The translations under genes and the position numbers were made by a program. Under the pieces are notes generated by a model. That model was not told the DNA's origin and made no database searches. It was given only the letters and a program-made list of their open reading frames with translations. 64,000 bases of DNA from Kiritimatiellia bacterium (GTDB taxonomy: Bacteria; Verrucomicrobiota; Kiritimatiellia; RFP12; UBA1067). This document shows positions 8,752 through 16,878 of this stretch, one piece after another (position 1 is the first letter of the stretch; every line of letters begins with the position of its first letter). The stretch is from positions 1 to 64,000 of the forward strand of contig JAFSTA010000009.1 in the NCBI GenBank assembly GCA_017450695.1. Reading direction: 5' to 3'.

Positions 8752-8908
8752 GCGAAGACGAGAAAATTTGTTCGCGTGCAGAGGGCGGCCGATGCCACCT
8801 ACATGGGGCTACGCCCCTGGCCTGCCAGTTCCGAGTTTCGGGGAAGCGGCACTCTCGCTTTTCGGGCACAGACCGCAATGCTTGTAAACCACGGAATACA
8901 CGGAACAG

Positions 8909-9027
8909 GGAAAAATTAAATCGCTTCGCTTTGAAATGGCTCCATGGTTAAATTGGAGCGGGGGCGATTCCCGAACCTTCGCGCTTACGGACGCGACGGG
9001 GCGGGGAAAATGAAATCGCTGCGCTTT
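8909..9027. repeat. Composite hairpin intergenic repeat, copy C
   Basis: GGAAAAATTAAATCGCTTCG opens the copy, followed by TGGTTAAATTGGAGCGGGGG, the GGACGCGACGGGGCGGGG stem and a second ATGAAATCGCTGCGCTTTC arm. It lies between the gyrA promoter region and the 3' end of the next leftward gene. Confidence 0.75.
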
Positions 9028-11214
9028 CTAGTCTTCCAATGCTTGGATCTCGCGCAGGACTTTGCGGAAGTTGGCTTCCGTGCGCGGGAGGGTGGGACGC
9101 AGTGATTCGAGCGGCTTCGCCTTGAGCGCCTGGCGTTCCTCCTCCGCGCCCGACGCGAACTTGGCTTTCCTGTCGCCCGACGCGACCGCCTTTGCCAACC
9201 GTTCCGCCATCACCTTCGCGTGGGCGGCGTACCAGTAACGCGCCAGCTCGTACTGGTGGCTGCGGCAGTATCCGCACGAGGCATTGTCGAAGAGCGTCTT
9301 GGTGAACTCCGGGTTGGTCACCTTCTCGATGGCGTCAAGCCGCTGGTACGACTCCCAGAGCGAGTAGTCGGTGTGGAGCGCAAGCAGGTCGGCCATCTTG
9401 TCCGCCAGCGCGACAATCTTCTCCGCGCGAGCCGGGAGGTCCGCGCCGTCGCGCTTGCCGTTCCGCCAGGCGGAAATGTCGCGGCAAAGCTCCACCATGC
9501 GGAGGGGGATCAGGCGGTCGAGCACCATCCGCGCGAGGTCGATCGTGTCGCGCTGGATGAACGGGTCTTTCCACGGAAGATAGGAAAGGAGCGAGAAGAC
9601 GGAGGACGCTTCCTCGACCGGCTTGGTCCATCCCTTGATCAGGGCTTCGTTCGGTCCGGCGTCAAACCCAAGCCCCGCGAAGAACACGCCGCAGTTGCTA
9701 CCCCAGGTGCGGAGATACGACGCGGGGAGCGCCGCTTTCCACGCGGCCTTCATCAACGCGGCGTGTTCGCCGTAACGGCTGGCGCAGAACTCGTCCAGCA
9801 CGTCGCCGTGCGGCACGGGCGACTTGGACCAGGCGTTGGCCGTGAAGAAGCGCAGGCAGAGCGTGTCCGTATGGCTGGATTCCGGCCAGAAGATGTAACC
9901 CACGCAGGCGGGGTCGTTCTGGGCGAGCTTCTGGCGTTCCTCGATAATCGGATAGTTGGCGCGCGTGTCCAGCCCGTTCTCGTAGGCGAGGAAGATCGAA
10001 AAGGTGTAGGGGAAGTTTCCGACCACCCCCCAGGTGGTGAAGTTGTTCTTGTGCCCGATCGGCGACACGTCGGCCTCGTAGTCCCAGATGATGTCGCGCT
10101 TCGGGTCGAGGTGCGGCAGCAGCGCCTTCACCTCTTCGGGTCTCCACTTGTTGTAGAAGTCCCATCCGGCAATCAGCACCTTGGAGTCGGGATAGTCGCG
10201 GTGAGCGCAGGCGAGGAATTTCTTCAGGGCCTCGATCTTGAGGTCGAGATTCTGTTTCCGGTCCTCGAAAACCATCCGCTCGCCCAGCCCGATGGTGTGC
10301 AGGAGCTGCTGCTTGGCCGCCCCCTCGCCGTAGGCCTCCACGGCGACCTTCGTCATCTTCCAGTACTCCTCCACCCACTTGTTGTCGCGGATGTCCCAGA
10401 CCAGTCCGTTGCGACCGGTGTACCCGCGCGTCTGCGGGAGGAAGGGGGGCTTCATGGTATCCAGGAAGTCTTCGGGGGTCCGCGAGTACCAGTGGGTCAT
10501 CGTGCCGAAGTCCTCCGGCACCATCAGTCCCCGGTCGAACCCGTATTTCTGGATGTCCTGGCGCAACTTGCCGCGATACTGGAGACTCCAGAAGAGCGAG
10601 CGGTCGTCATAGCCGTTCCCGTGCCCGGGGAGCGGCTTGGACGGATCGGGGTAGGCGCAGACTTCGGGGAAGGTGCGCTGGAAGAGGTCGTCCTGCCCGA
10701 TGCGCAGCATGAACACGTTGAGGCGGCGCTTGAGGCACCAGTCGATCTCCTTCTTCCAGTCCTCCAGTCCCCAGTGTTCCGCCTGGAAGCGCGTGAGGCC
10801 GCGATGCGCGAAGTAGCGGATGCCGCGATATTCGAAGTGCGCCTCCTCCTTCACGTTCAGGCCGGAGAAGTCGAGGGCTTCTTTCTTCGGCACGATATCG
10901 CCGTCCCAGAACCAGCGGCAGCCGCCGCGCCGCTCCAGGAGGTCGTATAGCCCGTACCACACGCTCCGCAGGTTCGAGCCGGTGATCTTCACGCCCGCGC
11001 CCTCGCTCGCAATCGCGTACGCGTCCTTGCCGGATGCCGACACCTTCGGGTCGATCGCGAACGAGACCGTCCCCTGCGGCGCCTCCTTCCCCACGATCTG
11101 CCGATAGTACTTCGCGAACTCGGCGCGGGGTCCCGCAAACGCATCGGGGGCATCCGCCGCCTGACAAGCCCATGTAAACAGAACAGCCGTTACAGTCAAA
11201 CACACTCGATTCAT
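9028..11214 (-). CDS. Secreted glycoside-hydrolase-like protein (GH67/GH89-like architecture)
   Basis: A 728-aa protein with a clear signal peptide (MNRVCLTVTAVLFTWACQA) and start 11214 supported by AAGGAG. Residues about 65-110 (VKITGSNLRSVWYGLYDLLE, GGCRWFWDGD) look like the N-terminal beta domain found before the barrel in alpha-glucuronidase-type enzymes. The following part, HWGLEDWKKEIDWCLKRRLN then QDDLFQRTFPEVC, resembles the start of the GH89 (alpha-N-acetylglucosaminidase) barrel. I cannot point to the catalytic acids with confidence, so the activity is open; hexosamine or uronic acid release are both plausible. It is monocistronic between repeat copies C and D and has a GCTATACT-type promoter. 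Confidence 0.6.
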   Translation of the reverse strand: MNRVCLTVTAVLFTWACQAADAPDAFAGPRAEFAKYYRQIVGKEAPQGTVSFAIDPKVSASGKDAYAIASEGAGVKITGSNLRSVWYGLYDLLERRGGCRWFWDGDIVPKKEALDFSGLNVKEEAHFEYRGIRYFAHRGLTRFQAEHWGLEDWKKEIDWCLKRRLNVFMLRIGQDDLFQRTFPEVCAYPDPSKPLPGHGNGYDDRSLFWSLQYRGKLRQDIQKYGFDRGLMVPEDFGTMTHWYSRTPEDFLDTMKPPFLPQTRGYTGRNGLVWDIRDNKWVEEYWKMTKVAVEAYGEGAAKQQLLHTIGLGERMVFEDRKQNLDLKIEALKKFLACAHRDYPDSKVLIAGWDFYNKWRPEEVKALLPHLDPKRDIIWDYEADVSPIGHKNNFTTWGVVGNFPYTFSIFLAYENGLDTRANYPIIEERQKLAQNDPACVGYIFWPESSHTDTLCLRFFTANAWSKSPVPHGDVLDEFCASRYGEHAALMKAAWKAALPASYLRTWGSNCGVFFAGLGFDAGPNEALIKGWTKPVEEASSVFSLLSYLPWKDPFIQRDTIDLARMVLDRLIPLRMVELCRDISAWRNGKRDGADLPARAEKIVALADKMADLLALHTDYSLWESYQRLDAIEKVTNPEFTKTLFDNASCGYCRSHQYELARYWYAAHAKVMAERLAKAVASGDRKAKFASGAEEERQALKAKPLESLRPTLPRTEANFRKVLREIQALED

Positions 11215-11238
11215 GATCTGTTGTCTCCTTTGCCGAAT

Positions 11239-11244
11239 AGTATA
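11239..11244 (-). promoter_or_regulatory. GCTATACT -10 element before the GH-like gene
   Basis: On the minus strand GGGCTATACT places a TATACT -10 box about 25 bases upstream of the start codon. No good -35 is seen at 17 bases (CTTTCT). The same GCTATACT occurs before four other genes in the window. Confidence 0.5.
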
Positions 11245-11264
11245 GCCCATCCGGGCGGAAAAGA

Positions 11265-11543
11265 AAGTTAAAAGGTTGAAGAGTTGAAAGGCGAAGAGTT
11301 AAATCGCTTCGCTTTCAATAGTTAAATGGTTAAATTGGACTGGGGCGATTCCGGAACATTCGCGCTGGCGGACGCGACGGGGCGCGTCCCTCCCCAAAGC
11401 GGGGGAAAGTTAAATGGTTAAATCGCTTCGCTTTTAAAAAGTTAAATCAGGCTGATTTAAAGCCGCGTCAGCGGCGATTTAACCATTTAACCCTTTTAAA
11501 GGCGGCCCGCGCCGATTTCAAGCCTCCGAAGGAGGCGATTTCA
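11265..11543. repeat. Composite hairpin intergenic repeat, copy D (two tandem units)
   Basis: Two successive units are visible. The first has AAATCGCTTCGCTTTCAATA and GGACGCGACGGGGCGCGTCC. The second has AAATCGCTTCGCTTTTAAAA, GCTGATTTAAAGCCGCGTCA, GCGGCGATTTAACC and finally AAGCCTCCGAAGGAGGCGAT. No gene is present between the GH-like start and the stop of the next leftward gene. Confidence 0.8.
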
Positions 11544-12482
11544 CTATTTTTCCGGTTTCAGCGGCACGATGTGGGAGGCGCCCCATCGGAAGAGGAGGAT
11601 TCCGTCGGGGGAACCTTTCCGAGCCAATTCCAAGTCTGCGGCGAGTTCGGACGGCGGCAGCTTGGTCGCGTTTTTAGGACCTCGGAATCCCTGCAAGCCG
11701 ATCCAGACTTCAGCCCCTTTCGAGTGTTTCACATACCATTTGGTTGTCTTCTCGATCCAGGGGGAGTCTTGCCGAAAGTTTCCCTTGTAAATCATCGGGA
11801 TCACCACATCCAGATATCGGCTGAGTTCCTCGTAGTCCTGACCGTAGTAATACGCGGTTTCGGTTGTTTCGGGCATGATGGCGCCCGAGACAATCAGTTT
11901 GGGATTCACCTGGTGAAGGTGTTGCACGGCAAACTTCGCGAACCGGGTGATCGCGGCTGTCGAACCGGCGATTTTGTAGGCCATTCCGCCGCTCCGCAGG
12001 TAATCAAAATGGATTCCGGCGACACCGCGAATCCGCGCGCATTGTTTCGCGTGAGCCAATATCTTTCCGAACAAGGCGAGTTTGGGATTCCCTCTTTGGG
12101 CAGGCGACTTCCACTTCCCGTCATAGAACGCCTGCACCCAAATGTGGACTTGAATTCCCAGCGCATTTGCCTTTTCGATCCATGCCTCGACGGCGGGTTG
12201 ACCGAAACAGGTGATGGCGTAATCATGCAGCAAAACATCCGTCACGCCAGAAGCCCCCAATGCGTGGAGATCGGCATCATTCATGTTCTTTCCGAATAAC
12301 CAGAGTCCATAATGCTTGACGTCATTGGGGGACGTGGCGTCGGCCAGTTTGTTTGTGGATTCCGAGTGGGAGGTTGGCTGTTCACGAGGCTCAGCGGAAG
12401 GAACGGGATCCGCCTGTACGCCAAACGCGAACCATGCGACAACGATTCCGCAAATCAATTTCTGAATGATGCCTGTTTTCAT
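11544..12482 (-). CDS. Secreted putative glycoside hydrolase, methanogen-surface-protein-like barrel
   Basis: A 312-aa exported protein. Start 12482 gives a signal peptide (MKTGIIQKLICGIVVAWFAF, cleavage after GVQA). A short Pro/Ser-rich linker follows, then a single TIM-barrel-like domain: YGLWLFGKNMNDADLHALGA, VHIWVQAFYDGKW, GVAGIHFDYLR, ETAYYYGQDY, VVIPMIYKGNF, VWIGLQGF and GILLFRWG. From memory this closely matches a domain in large cell-surface proteins of rumen and gut Methanobrevibacter, annotated there as putative glycosyl hydrolase (DUF4015/GHL10-like), which acts on cell-wall or matrix glycans. The D of HFDYLR and the acidic residue in PMIYKG-type strands are likely active-site positions by analogy. 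It stands alone between repeats. Confidence 0.65.
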   Translation of the reverse strand: MKTGIIQKLICGIVVAWFAFGVQADPVPSAEPREQPTSHSESTNKLADATSPNDVKHYGLWLFGKNMNDADLHALGASGVTDVLLHDYAITCFGQPAVEAWIEKANALGIQVHIWVQAFYDGKWKSPAQRGNPKLALFGKILAHAKQCARIRGVAGIHFDYLRSGGMAYKIAGSTAAITRFAKFAVQHLHQVNPKLIVSGAIMPETTETAYYYGQDYEELSRYLDVVIPMIYKGNFRQDSPWIEKTTKWYVKHSKGAEVWIGLQGFRGPKNATKLPPSELAADLELARKGSPDGILLFRWGASHIVPLKPEK

Positions 12483-12760
12483 GTTGGAGTTCTTGCCTGT
12501 AAGTTGGGTGGTTGGGTGGTTCAAGAAAGTTATCCTCATTTACATTCCCGCATGAGCACGGACGATGGGTTACGTTCCGAATTCCGCGCGATGGTGATCG
12601 ACCGCTATCGAAATGGGACAAGCGCGAGACCGCCACCCTCCGTCCATTCCATCGTGACCTCCCCCCAGAACAACGGCGGACAAACAACGAAAGCATTATC
12701 CCACCGCCCCTCCTGATAGTCAAGAGTAAACGCAGAGACTGTAAACGCAGAGACGCGGCA
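12483..12760. other. Intergenic stretch without recognisable gene
   Basis: The 278 bases upstream of the methanogen-like gene contain no convincing coding frame, hairpin terminator or repeat copy that I can place. Downstream of it come the TTCTAG-rich array and the family-3 repeat. Confidence 0.6.
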
Positions 12761-12772
12761 GGGGTGCTTGTA

Positions 12773-12842
12773 GGCTAGAGTTTCTAGAGGTTCTAGGCAA
12801 TCTAGGGATTCTCAGGGTTCTAGAAATTCTTGTCATTCTAGA
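12773..12842. repeat. TCTAG-rich short array
   Basis: About eight TCTAG or near-TCTAG units (CTAGAGTTTCTAGAGGTTCT, GGCAATCTAGGGATTCTCAG, TTCTAGAAATTCTTGTCATT, CTAGAC) follow each other at 8-11-base steps. CTAG is usually scarce in bacterial DNA. It could be a protein-binding array or a degenerate repeat. Confidence 0.6.
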
Positions 12843-12869
12843 CGGTGCGCGGGCGGCCCGACGCTACCG

Positions 12870-13078
12870 GGCGCATCTGCGTTTTTCACCGCGATCCATA
12901 TAGATGCCTCCGATGCCGAAACGCGACGATTCAACCTCACGCAAAGTCCGCCACGTTCGCAAAGGGGAAATAACCGGCAACTTCGCGGACTTCGCGAACT
13001 TTGCGCGAGGCCATGACACGAACATTCCCGTGTTTGAGCACCACGGGCATATGTTGAATTATGCAGATGCGCCCCAAC
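12870..13078. repeat. Family-3 intergenic repeat, reverse-oriented copy
   Basis: Reading the minus strand, this contains GCATAATTCAACATATGCCC, GTGGTGCTCAAACACGGGAA, CATGGCCTCGCGCAAAGTTC, CGCGAAGTTGCCGGTTATTT and CAAAGTCCGC-type units, then CGGTGAAAAACGCAGATGCG. The same order occurs on the plus strand at 36349-37025. It makes open frames on both strands, which I treat as repeat translation. Confidence 0.75.
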
Positions 13079-13151
13079 GTTACCCGCCACAGAAAACTGG
13101 CTTGACTTCCAGGGTTCTCTTTGCGAGACTTTTTTTGAGGAAAGGGTGGGT

Positions 13152-15809
13152 ATGGCATTCACAAAATTTTTTCTGTTTGCGGTCGCGGCGTGTGTGTCGG
13201 GTATCGTGTCGGGCACGTCGGTTCCGATGCCGGCAAAGACGGTAGAAGAGGTGATCGCGCTCGCGCACCGGACATACGACTATGTGGCGCAGCGCGTACC
13301 GGCGGAGGATTTGGCGGCGTTGAAATCCGAGCTGGATATCGATGAGAAGTGGTACGCGGATGCGAAGAGTGACAACGACGAACGGGAGATGCGGAACGCC
13401 CTGCGCGAGTTGCGGAGTGTGCGTCGGCGCATTCTTTTCATGCATCCCGATCTGCAGTTCTCGCGACTGCTCGCCGTGCAACGCGGGCTGCCGTTCTCGC
13501 AGGAGTCGGGCACGACCGACCAGTACGCCGGGCGCTGGGCGCGGCCGGGGCCGGGACTGATCGCGCTCGACAACTGGCAGACGGCTCCGCACAAGACGGT
13601 GCTGCTGGAAGGCAAGCTACCGCGCGGAACCGTACTCAATCCCGATCTCCACTGGGACGGCGACCGGATTCTCTTCGCGTTCAACGACGACACGCGCAAG
13701 CCCGAAGCGGATCCGAAGGCTTGCGGCGCACCGGCGGTCGTGAAGCTGCAAGACCAACGGCTGGACTGGCTTCGTCGCGTGGATCCCGGCAACCCCAACT
13801 TCGCTTCGCCGGACGGGCAGTTCTCCGTCATGCACCACCGCTACTTCATCTACGAGGCGGCAGCGGACGGCAGCTGGGTGAGGCAGCTCACGGGATGTCC
13901 GGGCGACCCGATGAAGACGTGGGAGGGACGGCAGACGATCTTGCTGGAAGATGCCGACCCCTGCTATCTGCCGGACGGCGGATTCGTCTTCAACTCGACG
14001 CGGTGCCAGAACATCGCGCGTTGCCACGGCGGACGCTATGTGCCCGCCTGGCTACTCTACCGCGCCGAGCTGCCGCCGGAGGGCGAGCCGTGCGCCCGCG
14101 ACATCCGTCAGCTCTCGTGGGGCGAGGCGAACGAATGGGAACCCGCCGTGCTGAACGACGGAAGGCTCTGCTACACGCGCTGGGATTACATCAACCGCCA
14201 CGCGGTCTGGTTCTCCAGCCTCTGGACGACGAGACCGGACGGAACCGCCGTGGGACATTACTACGGGAACTACTCGAAGACGATTTTCACCACCACTGAG
14301 GTCAAGCCGATTCCCGGTTCGCCCCTGGTCGTGGCGACGGCGGCAGCACACCATCTCTTCTCCTGCGGTTCGCTCGTGCTGATCGACACGCGCAAGGGCG
14401 AGGACGGCAAAGAGCCGCTGACGCGCATCACGCCGGAATGCCCCTTCCCGGAAGCGGAGGGGTGGAAAGGCAACGGGCTTTGGTGCGGACCGATGCCGGT
14501 GAACGACACGCTCTTCTTCGCGTCCTACTCGCCGGACACGACGCAGGTTCCGAAAGGGCATCCTCGCTTCCATTCGCACAGCTGGACGGCGGCGTGGCCC
14601 GATCCGCGCTCGTTCGGCGTGTGGCTCGTGGATACGCTCGGCGGGCGCGAGCTGATCTACCAGGATCCCGAATGGAGCACGTTCAATCCGATCCCGCTCG
14701 TGAAACGCCCGAAACCGCCCGCGCTCGTTTCCACCCTGCCGTCGCGGGAAACGGCGCCGAAGACGGGGGTGTGTTACGTGGAGAACGTCTATGACGCACG
14801 CGTGGAACTGCCGAAGGGAAGCGTGAAGGCGCTGCGCGTCAACAAGCTCTTCAACCAAGGACCGGTCCGGCACTGGTCGCTGAGCCAAGGTGCCGACCTC
14901 GACATCTACAAGGAATCGCTCGGAACGGTGCCTGTCGCGGAGGACGGTTCCGCCGCGTTCCGGATTCCCGCCGAGACGCCGGTTCAGTTGCAGGCGCTCG
15001 ACAAGGACGGTATGGCGATCTACACCATGCGGTCGTTCATCTATGCGCAAAAGGGAGAGATCCAGGGATGCACGGGATGTCACGAAAACAAGATGGCGAG
15101 CGTGGCGCCGGCGAAGATGGGCGCGGAGCGCATCGTACACGACTTGCGTCCCGAAGTGGATCTCGGGTACCGGGGACCGTTCAGCTACCTCCGCAGCGTC
15201 CAGCCGATCTTCGACCGGCACTGCATCTCCTGCCACGGGCTCGGCAAGGCACCGGATTTCATCGGGACGAACGGGCTCCACCGCCTGGTGAAGGACAGGC
15301 AGGTGAGCATCGCGCGTTCCTATTCGGAAACCATCGAGTCCAAACCCTACGACTACTTCGCCGCGCCGAGTCCGCTCACGAAACGGCTCCGGGCGGGACA
15401 CGGCGGCGTGAAACTTTCGGCGGAAGAATGGAAGACGCTCATTCTCTGGATGGATTTCAACGTGACGGAGTGGAACGTCGGCGGCGGATACAGCTGGAAC
15501 CGCCCCGAACTGCGCACGGTCGATCCGGCGGGCGAAAGGCGACTGCGGGAAGCAATCCGAGAGCGACTGGGAGAGAAGATCGCCGCCCAGCCGTTCGAGG
15601 CACTGGTCAATCGCGGGGACGAGACGAAAAGCCGCGTTCTCTGGTTGGCGAAGCTCGAAGACCGGGAGTATCTCCTGAACTTGATCCGCGCATCGCTCGT
15701 CAACTCGAAATACCACGACATCGCCGGTACGTGCGGTCGTCCCGTCGAAGCCGGATGCGAGTGCAACAGCTGCTGGGTCAGACGCGGAAAGTTCAATCGG
15801 AGCAGATAG
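13152..15809 (+). CDS. Secreted di-haem protein resembling hydrazine synthase alpha subunit
   Basis: An 885-aa exported protein. Start 13152 is preferred over GTG 13146 because GAGGAAAGG lies upstream, and it gives a signal peptide (MAFTKFFLFAVAACVSGIV). The centre has PD40/beta-propeller-like strands (LHWDGDRILFAFNDD, NEWEPAVLNDGRLCYTRWDY, RHAVWFSSLWTTRPDG). The C-terminal part carries two c-type haem sites, CTGCH at about residue 640 and CISCH at about 691, and a terminal cysteine cluster (CGRPVEAGCECNSCW). This matches proteins labelled 'hydrazine synthase alpha subunit middle domain' that are frequent in Planctomycetes and Verrucomicrobia lacking anammox. No other synthase subunit is near, so hydrazine synthesis is unlikely; an extracytoplasmic redox enzyme is the safer reading. 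Confidence 0.75.
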   Translation: MAFTKFFLFAVAACVSGIVSGTSVPMPAKTVEEVIALAHRTYDYVAQRVPAEDLAALKSELDIDEKWYADAKSDNDEREMRNALRELRSVRRRILFMHPDLQFSRLLAVQRGLPFSQESGTTDQYAGRWARPGPGLIALDNWQTAPHKTVLLEGKLPRGTVLNPDLHWDGDRILFAFNDDTRKPEADPKACGAPAVVKLQDQRLDWLRRVDPGNPNFASPDGQFSVMHHRYFIYEAAADGSWVRQLTGCPGDPMKTWEGRQTILLEDADPCYLPDGGFVFNSTRCQNIARCHGGRYVPAWLLYRAELPPEGEPCARDIRQLSWGEANEWEPAVLNDGRLCYTRWDYINRHAVWFSSLWTTRPDGTAVGHYYGNYSKTIFTTTEVKPIPGSPLVVATAAAHHLFSCGSLVLIDTRKGEDGKEPLTRITPECPFPEAEGWKGNGLWCGPMPVNDTLFFASYSPDTTQVPKGHPRFHSHSWTAAWPDPRSFGVWLVDTLGGRELIYQDPEWSTFNPIPLVKRPKPPALVSTLPSRETAPKTGVCYVENVYDARVELPKGSVKALRVNKLFNQGPVRHWSLSQGADLDIYKESLGTVPVAEDGSAAFRIPAETPVQLQALDKDGMAIYTMRSFIYAQKGEIQGCTGCHENKMASVAPAKMGAERIVHDLRPEVDLGYRGPFSYLRSVQPIFDRHCISCHGLGKAPDFIGTNGLHRLVKDRQVSIARSYSETIESKPYDYFAAPSPLTKRLRAGHGGVKLSAEEWKTLILWMDFNVTEWNVGGGYSWNRPELRTVDPAGERRLREAIRERLGEKIAAQPFEALVNRGDETKSRVLWLAKLEDREYLLNLIRASLVNSKYHDIAGTCGRPVEAGCECNSCWVRRGKFNRSR

Positions 15810-15828
15810 GGGCGGGGGATGCTGCGAC

Positions 15829-16090
15829 GGAAAAATTCAATCGCTTCGCTTTGAAATGGTGCTGGCGGATGCGACGGGGCGCGTCCAACAACACTCCGAA
15901 AAGCGACAGGAGTGTCGTGTGAGAAAATTCAATCGCTTCGCTTTAAATAGTTAAATGGTTAAATTGACGAGCCGCCGTTCAGGCTGATTTCAAGCCGCCG
16001 AAGGAGGCGATTTAACTATTTCACCTTTTAAAGGCGCCCTGCGCCGATTTAAAGCCGCGCCAGCGGCGATTTACTCATTTAACCATTTCA
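15829..16090. repeat. Composite hairpin intergenic repeat, copy E (two units)
   Basis: The first unit has AAATTCAATCGCTTCGCTTT, GATGCGACGGGGCGCGTCCA and ACAACACTCCGAAAAGCGAC. The second has AATTCAATCGCTTCGCTTTA, AAGCCGCCGAAGGAGGCGAT and AAGCCGCGCCAGCGGCGATT. This is the last copy of the family in the window; none is seen after about 16.1 kb. Confidence 0.8.
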
Positions 16091-16118
16091 AGGGCTTTTC
16101 TTTTCCGTGTGGTTATGC

Positions 16119-16124
16119 TATACT
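16119..16124 (+). promoter_or_regulatory. GCTATACT -10 element; likely leaderless start
   Basis: TATGCTATACT gives an extended -10 box at 16119-16124. Transcription would begin near 16131, right at the ATG at 16132, so the mRNA of the next gene is predicted to be leaderless. No Shine-Dalgarno motif is present before that ATG. Confidence 0.5.
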
Positions 16125-16131
16125 CATGGTC

Positions 16132-16845
16132 ATGAACAATCCTACACATAAGACCGTGTTGGTGACGGGCGGCGCAAAGCGGATCGGCGCGGCTATCGTC
16201 CGGGCGCTTGCGAAGGACGGATGGCGTGTGCTGGTCCACAGCTGGCATTCGTTCCCGGATGCCGTGCGCCTGTGCGAGAGCCTTCCGAACGGAAGTGCCG
16301 TTCCCCTACCCCCGCATTCGCTCAGCAGTGCGGCCGACGCGGAGTGTTTCTTCTTCTCCCTGCCCGAACCGGTGGACGCGATCGTGAACAATGCGGCGTC
16401 GTTTGGGCGCGGACCGCTGGCGGACGCCGATGCCTCTGACTTTGAATCGATGTGGCGGTGCAACGCGCTCGTTCCGATCCAGCTTACGCTACTGTTGAAT
16501 TGCGACCTGACGAAACGGCAGTCGCAGGGATGTGTGGTCAATCTGTTGGACCAGCGGATTCGGCGGCCGCGGGGCGGCGATGCGCCTTACGCCCTTTCCA
16601 AGCAAACGTTGGCGGATTTCACGGAATCCGCCGCGCGCGAACTCGCCCCCACGCTCCGCGTCAACGCGGTCGCTCCGGGGGCGATCCTGCCGCCCGAAGG
16701 GGCGCACGAGCCGGCCGGAGGGAATCCGCTGGGCAGAAAAACGACATCCGAAGAGGTGGCGGAGTGCGTCCGCTTTTTGCTGGACGCCCCGTTCCTGACA
16801 GGCCAGATTCTTTTCGCCGACGGTGGGCAGCATTTGATTGGATAA
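16132..16845 (+). CDS. Pteridine-reductase/FolM-like short-chain dehydrogenase
   Basis: A 237-aa cytosolic SDR. An in-frame ATG at 16126 exists, but it overlaps the promoter, so 16132 (MNNPTHK) is chosen. The NADP-binding motif is TGGAKRIGAA near residue 14 and NNAAS follows the cofactor strand. The active-site region VVNLLDQRIRRPRGGDAPYA keeps Y-x3-K (YALSK). The usual serine is replaced by an aspartate (LLDQ), as in pteridine reductase 1 and FolM-type dihydromonapterin reductases. It probably reduces a pterin. It is 33 bases upstream of fabG on the same strand and may be co-transcribed; a role as a second ketoreductase in that cluster is the alternative. Confidence 0.75.
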   Translation: MNNPTHKTVLVTGGAKRIGAAIVRALAKDGWRVLVHSWHSFPDAVRLCESLPNGSAVPLPPHSLSSAADAECFFFSLPEPVDAIVNNAASFGRGPLADADASDFESMWRCNALVPIQLTLLLNCDLTKRQSQGCVVNLLDQRIRRPRGGDAPYALSKQTLADFTESAARELAPTLRVNAVAPGAILPPEGAHEPAGGNPLGRKTTSEEVAECVRFLLDAPFLTGQILFADGGQHLIG

Positions 16846-16878
16846 CGGGGCGGAATGGAGCGAGAGGAGAAGGACAAA

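Noticed and set aside
13152-15809. Hydrazine synthase and anammox metabolism
   Set aside because: Only an alpha-like protein is present; beta/gamma subunits and other anammox genes are absent from the neighbourhood.
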